Below, in pieces: positions 1 to 6,949 of a stretch of DNA of 30,887 nucleotides. Where the stretch lies: positions 1 through 30,887 of the forward strand of contig CAZNPW010000035.1 in the NCBI GenBank assembly GCA_964575185.1. The letters run 5' to 3'. The notes beneath the pieces are model-generated. The model worked only from the letters and a program-made list of their open reading frames with translations, did no database searches and was not told where the DNA came from. Each line of letters begins with the position of its first letter. The stretch's first letter is position 1. Both the position numbers and the translations under genes were made by a program. This stretch comes from CAZNPW01 sp964575185. Lineage in GTDB: Bacteria > Pseudomonadota > Alphaproteobacteria > Rhodobacterales > Rhodobacteraceae.

Positions 1-341
1 TGATGGTGAAGGCCGAAGCGAACGACCCCGCGGCGCTGCTGGCGGCGCTGAAGGCGGGGCATTTCTACAGCAGCCAGGGGCCCGAGATCCGCGACATCCG
101 GCTTTTCGACGACCGGCTGGAGGTCGACTGTTCGGCGGCGGCGGCGGTGATCGTCTCGGGCTGGGGGGTGTTCTCGCGCGCGGTGCACGGGGCGAGCCTG
201 ACCTCTGCCGTGCACGACCTGACCCGCTTCGCGGGCAGCCCCTTCCTGCGCGTGACGGTGGTGGACCGGGCGGGCCGCAAGGCCTGGTCGAACCCGCTGT
301 TCCCCGCCTGGGGCGACAGGCCGCACGGCGCGCCCGACTGA
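1..341 (+). CDS. PHP-domain metallohydrolase (CehA/McbA-like), 3' end only
   Basis: The reading frame is open from the left edge to a TGA at 339-341, so only about the last 113 residues are present. The ATG at position 3 is probably internal, because the segment VMVKAEANDPAALLAALKAG followed by HFYSSQGPEI resembles the C-terminal region of PHP-type phosphoesterases of the CehA/McbA family. In that family this part follows the metal-binding core and describes habitual use of a 'show/tell' loop before a beta-rich tail. The metal ligands themselves would lie left of the window, so activity and substrate cannot be judged. It runs towards hutU and converges with it across a 110-bp spacer. Family assignment is from remembered sequence similarity and is moderately secure. 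Confidence 0.6.
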   Translation, partial: MVKAEANDPAALLAALKAGHFYSSQGPEIRDIRLFDDRLEVDCSAAAAVIVSGWGVFSRAVHGASLTSAVHDLTRFAGSPFLRVTVVDRAGRKAWSNPLFPAWGDRPHGAPD

Positions 342-416
342 GCGGGACCGGATCGAGCGCCTTCGGCGCGCCCGTGTCATGTCGCGGGCCGGCCGGCGCC
401 GGTCCCGCTCCGCGCG

Positions 417-451
417 GCCTCCGGCGGGAGTATTTGGGCCGGAAAGAGGGG
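417..451 (-). repeat. Dispersed C/G-rich intergenic element, copy 1 (downstream of hutU)
   Basis: Read on the minus strand, the element starts directly after the hutU stop codon with CCCCTCTTTCCGG, then CCAAATACTCC and a short inverted repeat CTCC-CGCC-GGAG. The same order of blocks recurs at 29918-29952 beside another stop codon and, in a longer form with a G6/C6 hairpin, at 11949-11999, 13596-13663 and 22559-22612. It probably acts as a 3'-end or terminator-like element. No U-run follows the stem. Confidence 0.6.
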
Positions 452-2140
452 TCAGGGCAGGCCGGGCAGGCGCAGGCCGTGGTCGCGGGCGGCGTCGCGG
501 GCCAGCGGGTAGCCCGCGTCGGCGTGGCGCATGACGCCGGTGGCAGGGTCGTTCCAGAGGACGCGTTCGAGGCGGCGGGCGGCATCTCGCGTGCCGTCGG
601 CCACGATCACCATCCCTGCGTGCTGCGAGAAGCCCATGCCGACGCCGCCGCCGTGGTGCAGCGACACCCAGGTCGCGCCGGAGGCGGTGTTGAGGAGCGC
701 GTTGAGGAGCGGCCAGTCGCTGACCGCGTCCGAGCCGTCCAGCATGGCTTCGGTCTCGCGGTTGGGCGAGGCGACGGAGCCCGAGTCGAGGTGGTCGCGG
801 CCGATGACGATCGGGGCCTTCACTTCGCCCGAGGCCACCATCTCGTTGAACATGAGGCCGGCCCGGTGGCGGTCGCCGAGGCCGATCCAGCAGATCCGCG
901 CGGGCAGGCCCTGGAAGGCGATGCGGTCGGCCGCCATGTCGAGCCAGCGGTGCAGGTGGGCGTTGTCGGGGAAGAGTCGCTTCATCGCCGCGTCGGTGGC
1001 GCGGATGTCGGCGGGGTCGCCGCTGAGGGCGCACCAGCGGAAGGGGCCGATGCCGCGGCAGAACAAGGGCCGGATATAGGCCGGCACGAAGCCGGGGAAG
1101 GCGAAGGCGGTCTCCAGCCCTTCGTCCTTCGCGACCTGGCGGATGTTGTTGCCGTAGTCGAGCGTGGGGACGCCGGCGGTCCAGAAATCGACCATCGCCG
1201 CGACGTGGGTGCGCATGCTGGCGCGGGCGGCGGCGGTGACCGCCGCCGGGTCGGTCTCGCGCATGGCCTTCGCCTGCGCCACGGTCCAGCCGACGGGCAG
1301 GTAGCCGTTCAGCGGGTCGTGGGCGGAGGTCTGGTCGGTCACGATGTCGGGGCGCCCGTTAGCGATTTCGTGGCCGCCTGCGCGCATCCGGGCGACGAGT
1401 TCGGGGAAGATGTCGGCGGCGTTGCCGAGCAGGCCCACCGACTTCGCCTCGCCCGCCGCGCACCACCGGGCGATCATCGCCAGCGCTTCATTTAGCGTGT
1501 GAGCCTTGGCGTCCAGGTATCTGGTGCGGATGCGGAAATCGATCCGCGTCTCGTCGCACTCCACCGCCAGGCAGCAGGCCCCGGCCATCACCGCGGCGAG
1601 CGGCTGCGCCCCGCCCATGCCGCCCAGGCCGCCGGTCAGGATCCAGCGCCCGCGCAGGTCGCCGCCGTAGTGCTGCCGCCCGGCCTCGGCGAAGGTTTCA
1701 TACGTCCCCTGCACGATCCCTTGCGTGCCGATGTAGATCCAGGACCCGGCGGTCATCTGGCCGTACATCATCAGCCCCTTGCGGTCGAGCGCGTGGAAAT
1801 GATCCCAGGTCGCCCAGTGCGGCACGAGGTTGGAGTTCGCGATCAGCACGCGCGGGGCGTCGGGGTGGGTGCGGAAGATGCCGACGGGCTTGCCCGACTG
1901 CACCAGCAGCGTCTCGGTGTCCTCGAGGTCGCGCAGGGCGGCGACGATGCGGTCGAAGTCCTCCCAGGTCCGCGCCGCGCGCCCGATGCCGCCGTAGACG
2001 ACGAGCTCGTGCGGGTTCTCGGCCACGTCGGGGTGCAGGTTGTTCATCAGCATCCTGAGCGCGGCTTCGGTCTGCCAGCTGCGGCAGGTGCGTTCGGTGC
2101 CGGTGGCGGGGAAGACGTCGCGGGTGTTGTGGCGGGTCAT
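452..2140 (-). CDS. hutU: Urocanate hydratase (urocanase)
   Basis: Urocanase adds water to urocanate to give 4-imidazolone-5-propionate, the second step of histidine breakdown, in the cytoplasm with tightly bound NAD+ as electrophile. The 562 residues match the family's usual 555-560. The urocanase signature FQGLPARICW lies at residues 409-418, with Cys416 at the position of the conserved active-site cysteine, and RGIGPFRW at 362-369 is a second hallmark. The N-terminal glycine-rich stretch GGLGGMGGAQP (about 170-180) belongs to the NAD-binding part. The ATG shares an ATGA with the hutH stop, so translation is probably coupled. It is the last gene of hutI-hutH-hutU. Confidence 0.97.
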   Translation of the reverse strand: MTRHNTRDVFPATGTERTCRSWQTEAALRMLMNNLHPDVAENPHELVVYGGIGRAARTWEDFDRIVAALRDLEDTETLLVQSGKPVGIFRTHPDAPRVLIANSNLVPHWATWDHFHALDRKGLMMYGQMTAGSWIYIGTQGIVQGTYETFAEAGRQHYGGDLRGRWILTGGLGGMGGAQPLAAVMAGACCLAVECDETRIDFRIRTRYLDAKAHTLNEALAMIARWCAAGEAKSVGLLGNAADIFPELVARMRAGGHEIANGRPDIVTDQTSAHDPLNGYLPVGWTVAQAKAMRETDPAAVTAAARASMRTHVAAMVDFWTAGVPTLDYGNNIRQVAKDEGLETAFAFPGFVPAYIRPLFCRGIGPFRWCALSGDPADIRATDAAMKRLFPDNAHLHRWLDMAADRIAFQGLPARICWIGLGDRHRAGLMFNEMVASGEVKAPIVIGRDHLDSGSVASPNRETEAMLDGSDAVSDWPLLNALLNTASGATWVSLHHGGGVGMGFSQHAGMVIVADGTRDAARRLERVLWNDPATGVMRHADAGYPLARDAARDHGLRLPGLP

Positions 2141-3669
2141 GCGGGCCTCGAGAGGGCGGGGAGGGGGATGCCGGGGGCGGCGGCGAGGCTGCCGTCGGCG
2201 ACGAGCGCGGCGGCGGCGAGGAGGTCGGGGTGGAGGTAGCGGTCCTCGCCCAGCGGGGCGACGCGGGCGCGCAAGGCCGCCAGCGCGGCCTGCAGGGGCG
2301 CGCTGGTGCGAAGCGGGGCGCGGTGCTCGACGCCTTCGGCGGCCGCCATCGCCTCCACCCCCAGGATGACGTGCAGGTTGGCGACCATCGGCGAAAGCCG
2401 CCGCGCGCCGTGCGCGGCCATGCTGACGTGATCCTCCTGGTTGGCGGAGGTCGGCGTCGAATCGATCACCGTCGGATGCGCCATATGCTTGTTTTCGCTC
2501 ATCAATGCGGCGGTCGTGACCTCGGCGATCATCAGCCCCGAGTTCAGGCCGGGGCGCGGGGTCAGGAAGGCGGGCAAATCGAAGCTGAGCGTCGGGTCGA
2601 CCATCAGCGCGACGCGGCGCTGCGCGATGGCCCCGATCTCGGACAGCGCCATGGCGATCATGTCGGCGGCGAAGCCCACGGGTTCGGCGTGGAAGTTGCC
2701 GCCCGAGACGATGCCGTCGGACAGGACCAGCGGGTTGTCGGTGGCCGCGTTCGCCTCGACCTCCAGCGTGCGCGCGGCCATGCGCAGGACGTCCATGGCG
2801 GCCCCCGTGACCTGCGGCTGGCAGCGGATGCAGTAGGGGTCCTGCACGCGGCTGTCGCCGGTGCGGTGGCTTTCGCGGATCTCGGACCCGTCGAGCAGCG
2901 CGCGCATCGCCGCGGCCGCCTCGATCTGGCCCGCATGGCCGCGCAGCGCGTGGATTTCGGGATGCAGCGGCGCGGTCGAGCCCATGATCGCGTCGGTCGA
3001 CAGGGCCGAGGTCACCAGCGCCGTGCAGGCCGCGCGCCAGCCGTCGAAGAGGCCCGCGAGCGCACAGGCCGTGGAGAACTGCGTGCCGTTGATGAGCGCG
3101 AGCCCCTCCTTCGGGCCGAGCACCAGCGGCGCGAGCCCCGCCCGCGCCAGCGCCCGGGCCGCCGGGAGGGCGGCCCCGCCGACGGTCACCTCGCCCACCC
3201 CGAGCATCGCCGCCGTCATGTGCGCGAGCGGCGCGAGGTCGCCCGACGCGCCGACCGAGCCTTGCGCGGGGATCACGGGGGTAATGCCGTGCGCGAGCAT
3301 CGCCTGCAGCATCTCCACCACCGCGGGCCGCACCCCCGACGCGCCGCGGCCGAGGCCGAGGAGCTTCAGCGCCAGCATCAGCCGCACGACGGGGACCGGC
3401 ATGGCCTCGCCCACGCCGCAGCAGTGCGACAGGATCAGGTTGCGTTGCAGTTGCGCGGTGTCGCCGGGGGCGACCTTGACGCTCGCGAGCTTGCCGAAGC
3501 CGGTGTTGACGCCGTAGACCGCATCGCCGCCGTCGGCCGCCGCGGCGATGCGGGCGGCGCTGGCGGCGAGTCCGGGGCGGGACGAGGCGGCCAGCCGCGC
3601 GGGCAGGCCGTCGCGGTAGATGCGCTCGAGCACGGTCAGCCCGGTCGCGCCCGGGTCAAGTTCGATCAT
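2137..3669 (-). CDS. hutH: Histidine ammonia-lyase
   Basis: This enzyme removes ammonia from L-histidine to give trans-urocanate, the entry step of the Hut pathway. The 510 residues are full length for the family. GSVGASGDLAPL around residues 138-147 contains the Ala141-Ser142-Gly143 triad that cyclises to the MIO electrophile; YGVNTGFG (52-59) supplies the conserved active-site tyrosine region. The gene overlaps the 3' end of hutI by 14 nt and the start of hutU by 4 nt, showing a tightly coupled operon. A G-rich stretch inside the end of hutI just before the ATG can serve as ribosome binding site. The close relatives PAL and TAL share the MIO, but the hut context makes histidine the obvious substrate. 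Confidence 0.97.
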   Translation of the reverse strand: MIELDPGATGLTVLERIYRDGLPARLAASSRPGLAASAARIAAAADGGDAVYGVNTGFGKLASVKVAPGDTAQLQRNLILSHCCGVGEAMPVPVVRLMLALKLLGLGRGASGVRPAVVEMLQAMLAHGITPVIPAQGSVGASGDLAPLAHMTAAMLGVGEVTVGGAALPAARALARAGLAPLVLGPKEGLALINGTQFSTACALAGLFDGWRAACTALVTSALSTDAIMGSTAPLHPEIHALRGHAGQIEAAAAMRALLDGSEIRESHRTGDSRVQDPYCIRCQPQVTGAAMDVLRMAARTLEVEANAATDNPLVLSDGIVSGGNFHAEPVGFAADMIAMALSEIGAIAQRRVALMVDPTLSFDLPAFLTPRPGLNSGLMIAEVTTAALMSENKHMAHPTVIDSTPTSANQEDHVSMAAHGARRLSPMVANLHVILGVEAMAAAEGVEHRAPLRTSAPLQAALAALRARVAPLGEDRYLHPDLLAAAALVADGSLAAAPGIPLPALSRPA

Positions 3670-4864
3670 CCCACACCCCCGCCAGCATCCGCCCCCGCAA
3701 CCCCGTGGCCCCGATCTGGTAGGAAAGCTCCGCCGGGTGGGCTGCGTCCCAGAGGCAGAGGTCGGCCCGCAGCCCCGGCGCGATGCGGCCTCGGTCCGCG
3801 AGGCCCAGCGCGCGGGCGGCGTGGACGGTGACGCCCGCCAGCGCCTCCTGCGGGGTCAGGCGGAACAGCGTGCAGGCCATGTTCATGGCGAGCGGCAGGC
3901 TGACCATCGGCGACGACCCCGGGTTGCAGTCGGTCGCAACCGCCATCGGCACGCCCGCGGCGCGCAGCGCGGCGACGGGGGGTAAGCGGGTTTCGCGCAG
4001 GGTGTAGAAGGCGCCGGGCAGGATCACCGCGACGGTCCCGGCCGCGGCCATCGCGGCGACACCGTGGTCCGAGAGGTATTCCAGATGGTCGGCCGACAGC
4101 GCGCCATGCGCCGCCGCAAGCTGCGCGCCGCCCTGGTCGGAGAGCTGTTCGGCGTGCAGCCTGACCGGCAGGCCGAGGGCGCGCGCCGCCGTGAACAGGC
4201 GGTCCACCTGCGGCGGCGAAAAGGCGATGGTCTCGCAGAAGGCGTCGACGGCGTCGACCAGCCCTTCGGCGGCCGCCTGCCGCAGCGACGGGATCGCGAC
4301 CTCGTCGATGTAGGCGTCGGCGCGACCGGTGTATTCGGGCGGCACGGCGTGGGCGGCGAGGTGCGTGGTGCGCACCGCGACCCCGGTCAGCGCGCGGCCT
4401 GCGCGCAGCATCCGCGCCTCGTCCGCGACGGTCAGGCCGTAGCCCGACTTGACCTCCAGCGTCGTCGTCCCGCAGGCCGCCATCGCGGCGACGCGCCCCT
4501 GCGCGGCGGTCCGCAGCGCGGCGTCCGAGGCCGCGCGCGTGGCCCGCACGGTCGACAGGATGCCGCCGCCGGCCCGCGCGATCTCGGCGTAGCTGGCCCC
4601 CTCCAGCCGCGCCTCGAACTCTGCCGCGCGGTCGCCGGCGAAGACCGGGTGGGCGTGGCAGTCGATCAGGCCCGGGGTCACCAGCGCGCCGCCGCAGTCG
4701 CGCGCGGGCAGGGCGCGGAAGGCTGCGGGCAGGGCGTCGGCCGGGCCGGTCCAGGCGATCCGCCCGGCCACGACCGCCACCGCCCCGTCCGCGACCAGCC
4801 CGGAACCGCCCGTCATCGTGGCGAGCGTCGCGCGGGTCAGCAGGCTTGCGTCATGTCCGGACAT
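3656..4864 (-). CDS. hutI: Imidazolonepropionase
   Basis: HutI hydrolyses 4-imidazolone-5-propionate to N-formimino-L-glutamate, the third Hut step; it is a metal-dependent amidohydrolase. From the ATG at 4864 the product has 402 residues, the family norm. Metal and substrate motifs are in order: DCHAHPVFAGDR with His70 and His72, the ELEVKSGYGL-like segment LEVKSGYGL near 136-144, HLAAHAVPPEY, RLHAEQLSDQGG, ADHLEYLSDHG and TDCNPGSSP. An in-frame ATG at 4885 would add MSGHICL. Both ATGs lie at the ends of the palindromes at 4853-4864 and 4874-4885, and no Shine-Dalgarno precedes either, so a leaderless transcript starting near 4864 is plausible. The open frame extends far upstream but only as the antisense of hutF. 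Confidence 0.95.
   Translation of the reverse strand: MSGHDASLLTRATLATMTGGSGLVADGAVAVVAGRIAWTGPADALPAAFRALPARDCGGALVTPGLIDCHAHPVFAGDRAAEFEARLEGASYAEIARAGGGILSTVRATRAASDAALRTAAQGRVAAMAACGTTTLEVKSGYGLTVADEARMLRAGRALTGVAVRTTHLAAHAVPPEYTGRADAYIDEVAIPSLRQAAAEGLVDAVDAFCETIAFSPPQVDRLFTAARALGLPVRLHAEQLSDQGGAQLAAAHGALSADHLEYLSDHGVAAMAAAGTVAVILPGAFYTLRETRLPPVAALRAAGVPMAVATDCNPGSSPMVSLPLAMNMACTLFRLTPQEALAGVTVHAARALGLADRGRIAPGLRADLCLWDAAHPAELSYQIGATGLRGRMLAGVWDDRT
4853..4864. promoter_or_regulatory. Perfect palindrome, probable HutC operator 1
   Basis: ATGTCCGGACAT is its own reverse complement. Its minus-strand end is the ATG chosen for hutI, and its plus-strand start is an ATG in frame with hutF. A regulator bound here would cover the hutI start. 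The assignment to HutC (GntR family, encoded at 6199-6918) is inferred from position and symmetry. Confidence 0.7.
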
Positions 4865-4870
4865 AAGGCA

Positions 4871-4899
4871 GATATGTCCGGACATAAGCACCGAGTCAA
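4871..4899 (-). promoter_or_regulatory. Candidate promoter for hutI-hutH-hutU
   Basis: On the minus strand TTGACT (4899-4894) is a good -35 box. It is followed after 17 bp by CATATC (4876-4871) as a weak -10, which would place the transcript start near 4864, the A of the hutI ATG. The match supports leaderless transcription but the -10 is poor. For hutF only TTGCGT at 4846-4851 stands out as a -35, without a convincing -10. Confidence 0.45.
4874..4885. promoter_or_regulatory. Perfect palindrome, probable HutC operator 2
   Basis: A second exact copy of ATGTCCGGACAT, symmetric out to TATGTCCGGACATA (4873-4886), starts exactly 21 bp after the first. Two helical turns of spacing put both sites on one face of the DNA, which suits cooperative binding of two dimers. 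It overlaps the spacer and -10 of the hutI promoter candidate, so binding should repress. Confidence 0.7.
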
Positions 4900-4900
4900 C

Positions 4901-6202
4901 ATGCAGATCCTCGCCGCCCGCGCGCTCCTTCCCACCGGCTGGGCCGACGGCGTGCGCGTCACCGTCGCGGGGGGGCGCATCGTCTCGGTCGAGACCGGCG
5001 TGCCGGGGGGGCAGGGGGCGCTGGTGCCCGCGCCCGCGAACCTGCACTCGCACACCTTCCAGCGCGCGATGGCGGGGCTGACCGAACACCGCACCGGCGG
5101 GCGCGACAGCTTCTGGACCTGGCGGGAGCTGATGTACCGCTTCCTCGACCGGCTGACGCCCGACGACGTGGAGGCGATCGCGGCGCAGGCCTTCGTCGAG
5201 ATGGCCGAGGCCGGGTTCGCCGCCTGCGCCGAGTTCCACTACCTGCACCATGCGCCCGGCGGCGCGGCCTACGCGAGCCCTGCCGAGATGGCGCAGCGCA
5301 TCGTGGCGGCGGCGGAGGCCGTCGGGCTGGGGCTGACGCTGCTGCCGGTGCTCTACCAGCGCGGAGGCTGCGACGGGCGGGCGCTTTCGGGGGGGCAGCT
5401 GCGCTTCGGCTGCGACGAAGGCCGCTTCGCCGCGCTGTGGCATGGGGTCCGGCTGACCGCGCCCGACGCCATCCTGGGCGTCGCACCGCATTCGCTGCGC
5501 GCGGTGACGCCGCAGGGGCTGGCCTTCGCGGCGGACCTTGCGCCCGCCGCGCCGATCCACCTCCACATCGCCGAGCAGCAGGCCGAGGTCGACGAGGTGC
5601 TGGCGGCGACCGGCGCGCGGCCGGTGGAATGGCTGCTGGCCAACGCCGCGGTCGATGCGCGCTGGTGCGCGGTGCACGCGACGCGGATGACGGCGGAGGA
5701 GACCGCGCGGCTCGCCGCCACCGGCGCGGTCGCGGGCCTGTGCCCGATCACCGAGGCGAACCTCGGCGACGGCATCTTCGACGCCCCGGCCTGGCGGCGG
5801 GCGGGGGGGCGGTTCGGCGTCGGCAGCGACAGCAACGTCCTGATCTCGCTCGCCGAGGAGCTGCGGACGCTGGAATACGGCCAGCGCCTGCGCGACCGGG
5901 CGCGGGCGGTCATCGCCGAGGACGACCGGTCCACCGGCCGGGTGCTGGTGCAGGGCGCGGCCGAGGGCGGGGCGCAGGCGGCAGGCCGCGCGGCGGGGCG
6001 GATCGCGCCGGGGCTGTGGGCGGACCTGGTGCGGCTCGACACCGACCTTGCGGGCGACAGCGCGCTCGATGCCTTCGTCTTCGCGCGGGGGACGGTGGCC
6101 GATGTCTGGTCGGCCGGCCGTCCCGTCGTGACCGGGGGCCGACACCCCGCGCGCGCGGCGGTGGCGGCGCGGTTCCGCGCGACCATAGCGGCGCTGCGGT
6201 GA
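4901..6202 (+). CDS. hutF: Formimidoylglutamate deiminase
   Basis: HutF deaminates N-formimino-L-glutamate to N-formyl-L-glutamate and ammonia, the fourth step of the five-step Hut pathway. From the ATG at 4901 the product has 433 residues and begins MQILAARALLPTGW, like other HutF proteins. Amidohydrolase features include NLHSHTFQRAMAG with metal ligands His49 and His51, the family block DSFWTWRELMYRF, EFHYLHH, IHLHIAEQQAEVDE, WCAVHATRM and GVGSDSNV carrying the metal-binding Asp. In-frame ATGs at 4874 and 4853 would add 9 or 16 residues (MSGHKADMSGHK...) read through the operators; the downstream ATG is preferred because the extra residues do not resemble the family. No clear ribosome binding site precedes it. 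The product needs HutG, which is not encoded in the window. Confidence 0.93.
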   Translation: MQILAARALLPTGWADGVRVTVAGGRIVSVETGVPGGQGALVPAPANLHSHTFQRAMAGLTEHRTGGRDSFWTWRELMYRFLDRLTPDDVEAIAAQAFVEMAEAGFAACAEFHYLHHAPGGAAYASPAEMAQRIVAAAEAVGLGLTLLPVLYQRGGCDGRALSGGQLRFGCDEGRFAALWHGVRLTAPDAILGVAPHSLRAVTPQGLAFAADLAPAAPIHLHIAEQQAEVDEVLAATGARPVEWLLANAAVDARWCAVHATRMTAEETARLAATGAVAGLCPITEANLGDGIFDAPAWRRAGGRFGVGSDSNVLISLAEELRTLEYGQRLRDRARAVIAEDDRSTGRVLVQGAAEGGAQAAGRAAGRIAPGLWADLVRLDTDLAGDSALDAFVFARGTVADVWSAGRPVVTGGRHPARAAVAARFRATIAALR

Positions 6203-6918
6203 CGGGCTGGGCGGCGGTGCGCGCGCATGTGCTGGCGCGCATCCGCGCCCGCGACTGGCCGCCCGGGACGGTGCTGCCCACCGAATCCGCGCTCGCCGCC
6301 GCGATGGGAGTGGCGCGGGGGACGGTGAACCGGGCGCTGAACGACCTCGCGGCCGAGGGGCTGCTGGAACGCCGCCGCAAGGCCGGCACGCGGGTGGCCG
6401 AGACCCCGGTGCGCCGCGCCACCATCGCCATCCCGATCATCCGCGCCGAGGTCGAGGGGCGCGGGCAGGCCTACGCCCACCGCCTGATGACGCGCCACCT
6501 GACCCTGCCGCCGGTGGCGGTGGCGGCGCGCGCGGGGGTCGGGCCGTCGGCGCGGCTGTGGTTCATGGAGACGCTGCACCTGTCCGACGGCCAGCCGCAT
6601 GCCTTCGAGATGCGCTGGCTGAACCCCGCGCGGCTGCCCGACCTGCCCGACTTCGCGGCCGTCAGCGTGAACGAATGGCTGGTGCGGACCGTGCCCTACG
6701 CCACGGGCGAGCTCGCCTTTTCGGCCGAACCCGCCTCGCCGCGCGAGGCTGCGGTCCTGGGCGTTCCGCACGGGGCCGCGCTGTTCGTCACCGACCGCGC
6801 GACCTTTGCCGACGGCCAGGCGATCACGCTCGTCCGCCTCGTCCACCCGCCCGGCCACCGGATGACCGCGGCGCTCTCGCAAGGGCCGCTGCGGACGGGC
6901 CACGGTCGGACCGATTGA
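6199..6918 (+). CDS. hutC: Histidine utilisation repressor, GntR family
   Basis: HutC represses hut genes and is released by urocanate. The GTG at 6199 overlaps the hutF stop (GTGA), giving a 239-residue protein. Residues about 5-68 form the winged helix-turn-helix: GTVLPTESALAAAMGVARGT then VNRALNDLAAEGLLERRRKA, with the GTRV wing typical of this subfamily. The rest (about 80-235) is a UTRA ligand-binding domain. Coupling to hutF gives autoregulation if the protein binds the twin palindromes at 4853-4885. The next gene begins 31 bp downstream on the same strand, so the demethylase cluster may be co-transcribed and under the same control. Confidence 0.9.
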   Translation: MTGWAAVRAHVLARIRARDWPPGTVLPTESALAAAMGVARGTVNRALNDLAAEGLLERRRKAGTRVAETPVRRATIAIPIIRAEVEGRGQAYAHRLMTRHLTLPPVAVAARAGVGPSARLWFMETLHLSDGQPHAFEMRWLNPARLPDLPDFAAVSVNEWLVRTVPYATGELAFSAEPASPREAAVLGVPHGAALFVTDRATFADGQAITLVRLVHPPGHRMTAALSQGPLRTGHGRTD

Positions 6919-6949
6919 AAGCGCCGCCGCTTCCTGTAGGGTCGCGCCC

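Noticed and set aside
4853..4885. Twin palindromes as a recombination attachment site or transposon end
   Set aside because: They lie in an intact divergent regulatory region between functional genes, with no integrase, transposase or composition change nearby.
3656..6145. An 829-residue minus-strand frame spanning hutI and the antisense of hutF
   Set aside because: Only the last 402 residues have HutI sequence; the upstream part is Arg/Pro/Gly-rich, as expected for the antisense of a GC-rich gene.
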